Shown: positions 1 to 4,778 of the stretch, one piece after another
Position numbering within the stretch: the stretch's first letter is position 1
How the letters are laid out: every line of letters begins with the position of its first letter
Origin: Candidatus Heimdallarchaeota archaeon
GTDB taxonomy: Archaea > Asgardarchaeota > Heimdallarchaeia > Heimdallarchaeales > Heimdallarchaeaceae
Reading direction: 5' to 3'
Assembly (NCBI GenBank): GCA_023135215.1
Contig: JAGLTP010000143.1
Coordinates: 1-5,995, forward strand
DNA: 5,995 bases
The notes under the pieces: generated by a model
What the model saw: the letters and a program-made list of their open reading frames with translations, nothing else
The model's database searches: none
What the model was told of the DNA's origin: nothing
Position numbers and translations under genes: made by a program

Positions 1-769
1 AAATCCTAAATTCACCTAGTTCTTGGAATTTTTTGATTTTCTCGATATTTTGTTTCGAAACGATATCATCAACTGCTGTAATCGACCATCTTGTAGGAAC
101 AAGTTTCCTGTTCTGTTCTCTGCCAAGCATCCCTGCACTAAATATTCTGATAATTGTACTAACATCTATCTTTTCTTTATCCAAATATTGAACAGCATCA
201 ACTGCAAGTAGATCTGAATCATAATAGCTTCTTTCTATTGCTGGAACTGGTGATTGATTCTCTGTGATTCTCAGCTTATCGATATGAGCAATTGGACCTG
301 CTGGAGCTGATCGTTCATCAAGTTTTATTGAAGGAACAATATTTTTTGTTAAATTGACTTCTACATCAACAGAGTTCTTTCCAAGGAGAAGCTCTTGACT
401 CTTTTGAATTATATCAGAATCTAATGGTCGTTTAAGATTCAATCTTGTCCTTGTTCTGAAGAGTGAAACTCGCATCTTGACAATTTCTTCTTGAGTTCTG
501 CTAAGCCAATTATCTGAATTATCAATAGATTCAGAACCAACTCTATCTACTGTTAACATAGGCCCAGCTGTAGCATAAGGATAGTTACCCCAACTTACAA
601 AAAATGAAGGAGGTGAGAAAGATTCATCTAGATTTTTAATCGTCGGTTTCTCAATGCTGTATTCTTTTGACCATTTTTTCAATAAGGGACAAGATTTTCT
701 ACCACATAACATCCTAGATGTCTTACAGACAACACATAATTCGAAATTGATAGATGAATCTTTTGCCAT
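1..769 (-). CDS. nreA: NreA-like archaeal DNA repair protein, N-terminal 256 residues (3' end outside window)
   Basis: This minus-strand frame is open from an ATG at 769 to the window edge, giving 256 codons plus one base. Near the N-terminus it has a Cys cluster, C12-x2-C15-x6-C22-x4-C27, in the context LCGRKSCPLL, which fits a zinc-binding site. Next come SPPSFFVSWGNYPYATAGP (52-70), APAGPIA (155-161) and RKLVPTRWSITAVDD (221-235). I recognise all of these as hallmarks of the archaeal Nre family (Nre_N/Nre_C). Family members are about 400 residues long, so roughly the last third is missing here, including the C-terminal region where a PCNA-interacting motif is known in some members. In Haloferax, NreA interacts with PCNA and is linked to resistance to DNA damage. 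A cytoplasmic repair role here is inferred from the family. The gene is divergent from the GTPase pair and has a TATA-like box 37 bases upstream, so its leader should be only a few bases long. Confidence 0.88.
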   Translation of the reverse strand, partial: MAKDSSINFELCVVCKTSRMLCGRKSCPLLKKWSKEYSIEKPTIKNLDESFSPPSFFVSWGNYPYATAGPMLTVDRVGSESIDNSDNWLSRTQEEIVKMRVSLFRTRTRLNLKRPLDSDIIQKSQELLLGKNSVDVEVNLTKNIVPSIKLDERSAPAGPIAHIDKLRITENQSPVPAIERSYYDSDLLAVDAVQYLDKEKIDVSTIIRIFSAGMLGREQNRKLVPTRWSITAVDDIVSKQNIEKIKKFQELGEFRI

Positions 770-798
770 AAGATACAAAATAGCTATTGGTTTTTGTT

Positions 799-806
799 AT
801 TAAAAG
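799..806 (-). promoter_or_regulatory. TATA-like box for the nreA-like gene
   Basis: On the minus strand this reads CTTTTAAT, 37 bases before the ATG at 769. Archaeal transcription usually starts about 25-30 bases after the TATA box, which predicts a start near 776 and a leader of only a few bases. No Shine-Dalgarno sequence lies before the ATG. The call rests on sequence and spacing only. Confidence 0.5.
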
Positions 807-856
807 CTGTTGAACAAATCAAAAATATATCAGTAAAGAGAGTAATAAGGCTACTA

Positions 857-870
857 GAAACTTTTTAATA
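857..870 (+). promoter_or_regulatory. BRE/TATA-like promoter of the first GTPase gene
   Basis: A purine-rich GAAA (857-860, BRE-like) is followed directly by CTTTTTAATA (861-870). The T-run begins 31 bases before the ATG at 893, so transcription would start at or next to the start codon. No Shine-Dalgarno site is visible, which suggests a leaderless mRNA. The second GTPase gene has the same arrangement. Confidence 0.55.
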
Positions 871-892
871 ACTTTGAATACCAAAATAATGT

Positions 893-1477
893 ATGAGTTA
901 TCTAGAAGATGACATAAAAAAAACTGATAAGTTAGTAGAAGAGCTAATTGAAAGTAAGCTCGGAAGAAAAATTCTTTTTACAGGATTATCTCAATCAGGT
1001 AAATCTTCCATCATTCAAACTGTGTTTGAAGGAAGAAATCCTGAAATGACTTCAGATATGCAAGCTACAATTGGTTTTATAAGAAAACAGATTGATTATG
1101 AAGGAATAAGTCTTTATATTTTTGATTTAGGGGGACAAATACCATATTTAGAAGAAGCTTTTGGTACATTAAAGGAAAGTATTTTTTCAAACCTTTCAAC
1201 TTTAATATTTGTAATAGATGCGGCAAATTTTGGGGAATATCAACAAGCTAGGACGTATTTCTTGCGAGCTTTGAGAAATGTAGATGAATTTTGTAACGAA
1301 GCAAAAATCAGATTACTAGCTCATAAGATGGATTTAATAACAGATGATGAGAAAGATGAAAGGTTACAAACACTTTCCAACATCTTTGATATAGATAATT
1401 TAGAAAACGTTGAAATATATCCAACTTCTATTTTTGAGAAATCAATTTTCGAAGCTATTGAAAAGATATTATTGTAA
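893..1477 (+). CDS. Rag/Gtr-like small GTPase, G domain only (first of tandem pair)
   Basis: This 194-residue protein is predicted to be a cytoplasmic GTP-binding switch. Visible motifs are the P-loop GLSQSGKS (31-38, Lys37), a candidate switch I Thr59 in ATIGF, the switch II motif FDLGGQ (77-82, candidate catalytic Gln82), HKMD (144-147, guanine specificity) and TSIFEKSIFEA (178-188, G5). HKMD in place of NKxD and a TSI-x-x-x-SIF-type G5 are Rag/Gtr traits. From memory, human RagC has a similar P-loop context (GLRRSGKSSI) and a similar TSIYDHSIFEA stretch. Eukaryotic Rags are about 300 residues or more and carry a C-terminal Roadblock domain, which is absent here. A charged, probably helical segment of about 23 residues precedes the G domain. 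All nucleotide-binding residues look intact. The ATG at 893 is supported by promoter spacing and by the matching MS-aromatic-L start of its neighbour. An Arf-like or other Ras-superfamily assignment is the main alternative. Confidence 0.88.
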   Translation: MSYLEDDIKKTDKLVEELIESKLGRKILFTGLSQSGKSSIIQTVFEGRNPEMTSDMQATIGFIRKQIDYEGISLYIFDLGGQIPYLEEAFGTLKESIFSNLSTLIFVIDAANFGEYQQARTYFLRALRNVDEFCNEAKIRLLAHKMDLITDDEKDERLQTLSNIFDIDNLENVEIYPTSIFEKSIFEAIEKILL

Positions 1478-1500
1478 AATTTGTGCTTTCCAGATAAGTA

Positions 1501-1510
1501 TTTCATTTTT
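1501..1510 (+). terminator. T-rich tract after the first GTPase gene (weak)
   Basis: TTTCATTTTT lies about 24 bases after the TAA of the first GTPase gene and just before the promoter-like box of the second. Archaeal termination often needs only a U-rich tract. This one has five consecutive T, so it is a weak candidate and read-through is likely. Confidence 0.25.
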
Positions 1511-1511
1511 A

Positions 1512-1525
1512 GAAAGGCTTTTATG
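1512..1525 (+). promoter_or_regulatory. BRE/TATA-like promoter of the second GTPase gene
   Basis: GAAAGG (1512-1517) is followed by CTTTTATG (1518-1525). The T-run begins 30 bases before the ATG at 1549, almost the same spacing as in the first GTPase gene. No Shine-Dalgarno motif lies in the 20 bases before the ATG, so a leaderless or nearly leaderless transcript is likely. The second paralogue could therefore be expressed independently of the first. Confidence 0.5.
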
Positions 1526-1548
1526 CGATAAATTATTGTTCTCTATGG

Positions 1549-2133
1549 ATGAGCTTTCTCCAAGAAAAAGTAGCTGAAGAAAAAATTCTATCTGATAAAT
1601 CAGAAGATGATATGAGGTATAAACTAATTTTTACTGGATTATCTCAAGTTGGGAAATCTTCAATCATTCAAGTGGTTTTTGAGGGAGTAATACCAGAAGA
1701 TACAGCTAATTTACTAGCTACAGTAAGATTCAGTAGAAAAAGACTAGATTTTTCAGGATTATCTATTAGTATTTTTGATTTAGGGGGGCAACTGAACTAC
1801 TTGCAAGAAACTTATTCAACTCTAAGGGAGAGTATTTTCTCAAACACAAAAGCTGTATTCTTTATTATTGATACGATTAACACTGACCAGCTTGCCACTG
1901 CGAAAGAATTCTTTAGAAGAACTGTTGAGAATATTGATGATTACAGTAAAGGAGCTAAAATTTGTGTTCTAGCTCACAAAATCGATTTAGTAAAGAAAAG
2001 AGTAAGAGGGAAAGTAGTTTCAACAATAAAAGATTTCCTGGAACTTGAGAAATATGAAGGTGTTCAATGTTATACAACTTCTATTTTTGATGATAGTATC
2101 TTCGATGTAGTGCAGCAGATTCTTGCAAACTAA
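1549..2133 (+). CDS. Rag/Gtr-like small GTPase, G domain only (second of tandem pair)
   Basis: This is a 194-residue paralogue of the gene just upstream. Over 119 gap-free positions (P-loop to just after HKxD) I count 62 identities, about 52%. Motifs are the P-loop GLSQVGKS (30-37), candidate switch I Thr58 in ATVRF, FDLGGQ (76-81, Gln81), HKID (143-146) and TTSIFDDSIFD (176-186). The C-terminal G5 stretch again resembles the RagC pattern TSI-x-D-x-SIF. No Roadblock domain or membrane-attachment signal follows. It differs from its partner around switch I (VRFSRK against IGFIRK) and by a basic stretch after HKID (KKRVRGK, from residue 149). These differences would suit specialised halves of a heterodimer, as in eukaryotic RagA/RagC; that is inference. 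The ATG at 1549 sits 30 bases from its TATA-like box, and the protein begins MSFL, parallel to MSYL in its partner. Confidence 0.88.
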   Translation: MSFLQEKVAEEKILSDKSEDDMRYKLIFTGLSQVGKSSIIQVVFEGVIPEDTANLLATVRFSRKRLDFSGLSISIFDLGGQLNYLQETYSTLRESIFSNTKAVFFIIDTINTDQLATAKEFFRRTVENIDDYSKGAKICVLAHKIDLVKKRVRGKVVSTIKDFLELEKYEGVQCYTTSIFDDSIFDVVQQILAN

Positions 2134-2138
2134 AACAA

Positions 2139-2145
2139 TTTTTTT
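2139..2145 (+). terminator. T7 tract after the GTPase pair
   Basis: Seven consecutive T begin five bases after the TAA of the second GTPase gene. A U-run just after a stop codon is the usual form of intrinsic archaeal termination. No stem-loop is evident. Some read-through into the VOC genes is possible, because the next gene lacks a clear promoter of its own. Confidence 0.4.
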
Positions 2146-2186
2146 CAAATGCAAAAACTCAAAAGATTGAGAATTATTTTCCAATT

Positions 2187-2588
2187 ATGACAAAGAAACC
2201 TATATACCCAATTATTTTTTTGAGAACAAATAAGATGAAAGAAACAAGAGAGTTCTATGAAGAGATTCTCAAGTTTCCAATAGCATTAGAGCAACAAAGG
2301 TGTATTGTTTACAACGTTGGAGAGTATGGTTTTTGGGGATTTTGCGAAACAGAAAACGAACCTAAAAATCCTGAAGAAGTTGTTCTAACTCTGGTTGTGG
2401 ACTCAGAAGAAGATGTTATTGATTGGTATAATTTTCTACAAATTAAAGATGTAAGAGTAAAACATCCACCAAAGGAAACTCCTGAATATAAAATATTCAA
2501 TGCATTCTACATAGATCCTAATGGTTACTTGCTTGAAATACAAGCATTTTATGAGGAAGGAAAACCTAAAGGTCATGAAAAATTCTAA
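2187..2588 (+). CDS. VOC-fold (glyoxalase/dioxygenase-like) protein, first of pair
   Basis: At 133 residues this is one complete VOC domain, made of two beta-alpha-beta-beta-beta modules. Module 1 begins PIIFLRT and runs into a helix containing TREFYEEIL (20-28), the common FY-x-x-x-L signature. Module 2 begins VVLTLVVD (65-72) and ends with FYIDPNGYLLEIQAF (107-121), the typical DP-x-G-x-x-x-E ending. Glu117 aligns with the last metal ligand of glyoxalase I. The usual first-strand His appears to be Ile9, and the His expected at the start of module 2 is also hydrophobic, so classical metal-dependent glyoxalase I activity is doubtful. Substrate unknown. No clear TATA box or Shine-Dalgarno site precedes the ATG at 2187. 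Starting at the next Met (17) would delete the first strand, so 2187 is preferred. A second VOC gene follows after five bases, suggesting an operon. Confidence 0.8.
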   Translation: MTKKPIYPIIFLRTNKMKETREFYEEILKFPIALEQQRCIVYNVGEYGFWGFCETENEPKNPEEVVLTLVVDSEEDVIDWYNFLQIKDVRVKHPPKETPEYKIFNAFYIDPNGYLLEIQAFYEEGKPKGHEKF

Positions 2589-2593
2589 AAGAT

Positions 2594-3010
2594 GTGATTA
2601 AAATAAGAAGAGTAACTGGTATAGGTGGGGTTTTTTTCAAATCAGAAGACCCTGAAAAATTGAAAGAATGGTATGCTAAACATTTAGGGGTACCTATTGT
2701 TGAAGAAGGTCCAGATGAATCGTATGTGATTTTCAATTGGCAAAGACAAGCAGACGAAGAAAGAAAAGGTTATACTCTCTGGGGACCATTCAAAGCAGAT
2801 ACTAAATATATGAAACCAAGCAAAAAAGAGTTTATGTTTAATTTCACAGTTGATAACCTAAAAGAAATACTCACAATTCTGAGAGAAGAAGGAGTTCAAG
2901 TTTTTGATGAAATAGAAGATAATAGAGAAGGGAAATTTGGATGGATTATGGATCCAGAAGGGAATAAAATAGAACTATGGGAACCTAAAAAAAAGAGAAA
3001 AGAGAATTAG
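2594..3010 (+). CDS. VOC-fold (glyoxalase/dioxygenase-like) protein, second of pair, GTG start
   Basis: At 138 residues this is also a single VOC domain. GVFFKSEDPEKLKEWYAKHL (12-31) is a typical first strand plus helix. FMFNFTVDNLKEI (80-92) opens the second module. GKFGWIMDPEGNKIELWEP (113-131) is a near-consensus VOC C-terminus with Glu127 as a possible metal ligand. Gly12 sits where glyoxalase I has its first His, so catalysis is uncertain. The protein ends in a basic tail, KKKRKEN. The only sensible start is GTG at 2594: the overlapping ATG at 2592 runs straight into TGA, and later starts would remove the first strand. It lies five bases after the stop of the upstream VOC gene with no obvious Shine-Dalgarno site, so translation is probably coupled. 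The two products could form a heterodimer, since VOC domains often pair. Their physiological role is unknown. Confidence 0.82.
   Translation: MIKIRRVTGIGGVFFKSEDPEKLKEWYAKHLGVPIVEEGPDESYVIFNWQRQADEERKGYTLWGPFKADTKYMKPSKKEFMFNFTVDNLKEILTILREEGVQVFDEIEDNREGKFGWIMDPEGNKIELWEPKKKRKEN
2987..2994 (-). terminator. T8 tract for the beta-helix gene, inside the second VOC gene
   Basis: Eight A on the plus strand give eight T on the minus strand, 18 bases beyond the TAA of the beta-helix gene. The tract encodes lysines of the basic tail of the second VOC protein. It is a plausible archaeal oligo-T terminator for the convergent minus-strand transcript. Confidence 0.4.
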
Positions 3011-3011
3011 A

Positions 3012-3030
3012 TTATTTCTTTCTTTTTCTT
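3012..3030 (+). terminator. T-rich tract for the VOC operon, inside the beta-helix gene 3' end
   Basis: Immediately after the TAG of the second VOC gene the plus strand is almost entirely T and C, including five consecutive T at 3023-3027. On the other strand these bases encode the RKRKK tail of the beta-helix protein. The tract could end the plus-strand VOC transcript. Confidence 0.35.
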
Positions 3031-4625
3031 ATATATGGTATAACAACTAATAGTGGCATCAGTACTAGTAGAAATGAGAAATAGCTGTCTAGTTTGAATT
3101 CTGGTATTATATTTACAGGAGGTACTAATAGCGGATAAGTATCATTAGATCTTGAAGATCCTGGAATAGTATAATTACCTGTTCCGGAATAGTCCCACCA
3201 GTAATTACCTTGTTGTGCGACTGGATCATACCAAATGTTATTTTTGCCTTCATCATAAGCTGAACTATACTGGAAAGTATTGTGATGTACTGAATTGTTA
3301 TGAGATTCAGAATTAATCCAAACTCCTGTATTACCATCCTGGAATAGATTGTATGTAATTGAAGCATTATGCGAATAATCAACCATTAAAGCTTCAAAGA
3401 ACTGATATATGAAGGTGTTATTATAGATATTAGCAAAATCAGAATAGTAAAGACCTAAACCTTGTTCACAATTGGAAAATAGATTGTATGATACTTCTGG
3501 AGTTGAACAATTAGCAAGAAGAATCGGAGAATAAACTGAATAACTGAAAACACAATGTGAAATAGAAGGATTTGAACACTCCCGCAAGGTTATTACTGAA
3601 GCTATATCATTTGTATTGATATTTTCAATAACCATATTTGAACAATTTAAGGCATGAATTTGGGAATATGTTCCTGAATCAAGAATTAAATCTGGAGTAT
3701 CAATGAAATATCCAAACTCTTTGTTATTTACTTTGTTATTTTCTACGCGATACAATCTGTATAGTGAGTTGTCTGAGTTTGAGATTCTAAAGCCCTTATT
3801 GATAACGACATTATTGGTGACATTTGAAGGAGAATCATATATTTCCATTGCTATGTAACCACAATCTTCTAAGTAATTATTATCAAATACTGAATCTGGA
3901 CATGTGTAAATCGATATGGCAGTATTCAAACAGTCAGAGAAACTATTGTTTGCTACAATAGCATTGCTACCTTCATAAAAACTAATTCCAAAAGCTAGAC
4001 GATTCCCAGTATTGTTTGTAATCGTAACTGAAATTGAACGAAACACTGGTAAAAAGCTCGTTTTATAGGATCCAGAAACATCAAGGGCTGTATTATTGAA
4101 AATAACTGAATGATGTGCATATTCTAAATCGATAGCACCGGAATGAGCTAATGGCTTAGAATAAGTATTATTCGCAATAAATGTTGAATTTGTTGATTTT
4201 ACAAATATCCCAGTTCCTGAATCTACCGCTATACCTTCAATGATGTTATCTACTATCTGTGCAGAACCCTGAGTTACATTATATAGATATATACCTGTAG
4301 TTGTTGGTCGGAGATAGCAGTTTTTTATTATGAAATATTTAGTGGTATGAGATATTGATATCGCTGTTTCCTCCGTAACTGAAGTTATATTGAAATTTTC
4401 TATTCGATAAGGATCTAAAGCTGATCCTGTACCTGTGATTGGATATAAGGAGAAATTATCATCATGAGTTATGATAATAGGTGTCTGATCAGTATAGTCT
4501 CCAAATCTGATTTTGAAATCCTCTGTCGCAGGAGTAGCAACTATATTATTGTTTGATAAAGGAAGAAATATAAACATTAATGAAAAAACTAACATTAAAC
4601 TGATTATTTTTACTTTCATTTTCAT
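3012..4625 (-). CDS. Secreted, membrane-anchored NosD-like parallel beta-helix protein
   Basis: With the ATG at 4625 the protein has 537 residues. It begins with a signal-peptide-like segment (KMKVKIISLMLVFSLMFIFL, residues 2-21). A NosD-type opening follows: a GTGSALDPYRIENFNI stretch, then TTKYFIIKNCYL. The middle is made of many right-handed parallel beta-helix rungs of the kind ...NN.F..C...I.I..., and it is rich in Asn-x-Ser/Thr sequons. It closes with GNYWWDYSGTGNYTIPG (473-489), a recognisable NosD C-terminal motif. A hydrophobic segment (about 515-532) follows a Pro-Glu-Phe and is itself followed by RKRKK, so the body should be extracellular with a C-terminal anchor. NosD proper serves nitrous oxide reductase copper maturation, but no nos genes are visible, so a surface glycoprotein or carbohydrate-binding/processing role is likelier. 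A TTG at 4640 would add five residues. I prefer the ATG because GGATGTGA lies five bases upstream. Confidence 0.85.
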   Translation of the reverse strand: MKMKVKIISLMLVFSLMFIFLPLSNNNIVATPATEDFKIRFGDYTDQTPIIITHDDNFSLYPITGTGSALDPYRIENFNITSVTEETAISISHTTKYFIIKNCYLRPTTTGIYLYNVTQGSAQIVDNIIEGIAVDSGTGIFVKSTNSTFIANNTYSKPLAHSGAIDLEYAHHSVIFNNTALDVSGSYKTSFLPVFRSISVTITNNTGNRLAFGISFYEGSNAIVANNSFSDCLNTAISIYTCPDSVFDNNYLEDCGYIAMEIYDSPSNVTNNVVINKGFRISNSDNSLYRLYRVENNKVNNKEFGYFIDTPDLILDSGTYSQIHALNCSNMVIENINTNDIASVITLRECSNPSISHCVFSYSVYSPILLANCSTPEVSYNLFSNCEQGLGLYYSDFANIYNNTFIYQFFEALMVDYSHNASITYNLFQDGNTGVWINSESHNNSVHHNTFQYSSAYDEGKNNIWYDPVAQQGNYWWDYSGTGNYTIPGSSRSNDTYPLLVPPVNIIPEFKLDSYFSFLLVLMPLLVVIPYIRKRKK

Positions 4626-4630
4626 TATTT

Positions 4631-4638
4631 TCACATCC
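4631..4638 (-). promoter_or_regulatory. Shine-Dalgarno-like site that favours the ATG at 4625
   Basis: GGATGTGA on the minus strand differs by one base from GGAGGTGA, the complement of the usual 16S rRNA 3' end, and lies five bases before the ATG at 4625. It favours that ATG over the in-frame TTG at 4640 or GTG at 4634. Most other genes in the window have no such site. Confidence 0.4.
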
Positions 4639-4668
4639 AAAGTGAATCATCCAATAATCTAATAGCAA

Positions 4669-4676
4669 CTTAAAAA
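4669..4676 (-). promoter_or_regulatory. TATA-like box for the beta-helix gene
   Basis: TTTTTAAG on the minus strand predicts transcription from about 4646. That would give a leader of about 20 bases before the ATG at 4625, long enough to hold the GGATGTGA ribosome-binding-like site. Confidence 0.4.
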
Positions 4677-4738
4677 TGTTGTTCCCAACTTCATAAATTT
4701 CAACAAGAATAAGAGATTTTCATGTTTTATGGAATAAA

Positions 4739-4746
4739 TTTAAAAT
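4739..4746 (+). promoter_or_regulatory. TATA-like box for the aldehyde ferredoxin oxidoreductase gene
   Basis: TTTAAAAT, preceded by the purine-rich GGAATAAA, lies 31 bases before a GTG at 4770 and 40 bases before the ATG at 4779. By the usual archaeal spacing, transcription would start near 4770. The mRNA would then be leaderless on GTG or have a leader of about nine bases before ATG. Confidence 0.45.
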
Positions 4747-4778
4747 AATATGAAGAAACTATCAAACAAGTGATTGAA

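Noticed and set aside
23..211. Plus-strand open frame of 62 codons
   Set aside because: It lies wholly antisense to the nreA-like gene, has no promoter or ribosome site and resembles no family I know.
1321..1506. Minus-strand open frame of 61 codons antisense to the first GTPase
   Set aside because: It mostly overlaps the conserved G4-G5 coding region and is low-complexity; a shadow frame.
893..2133. Considered the GTPase pair as a recent repeat, gene-conversion tract or assembly duplication
   Set aside because: Protein identity is only about half in the core, with distinct flanks, so it is an old duplication rather than an artefact.
2309..2500. Minus-strand open frame antisense to the first VOC gene
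   Set aside because: It is contained within a well-supported VOC domain; no independent evidence.
3125..3382. Alternative minus-strand frame inside the beta-helix gene
   Set aside because: It is Ile/Met-rich, a frame-shifted reading of repetitive beta-helix codons. The main frame has clear NosD motifs here.
3012..4625. Considered the Asn/Thr-rich minus-strand gene as a DNA tandem-repeat array
   Set aside because: The rungs are related in protein pattern only; no exact or periodic nucleotide repeats are evident.
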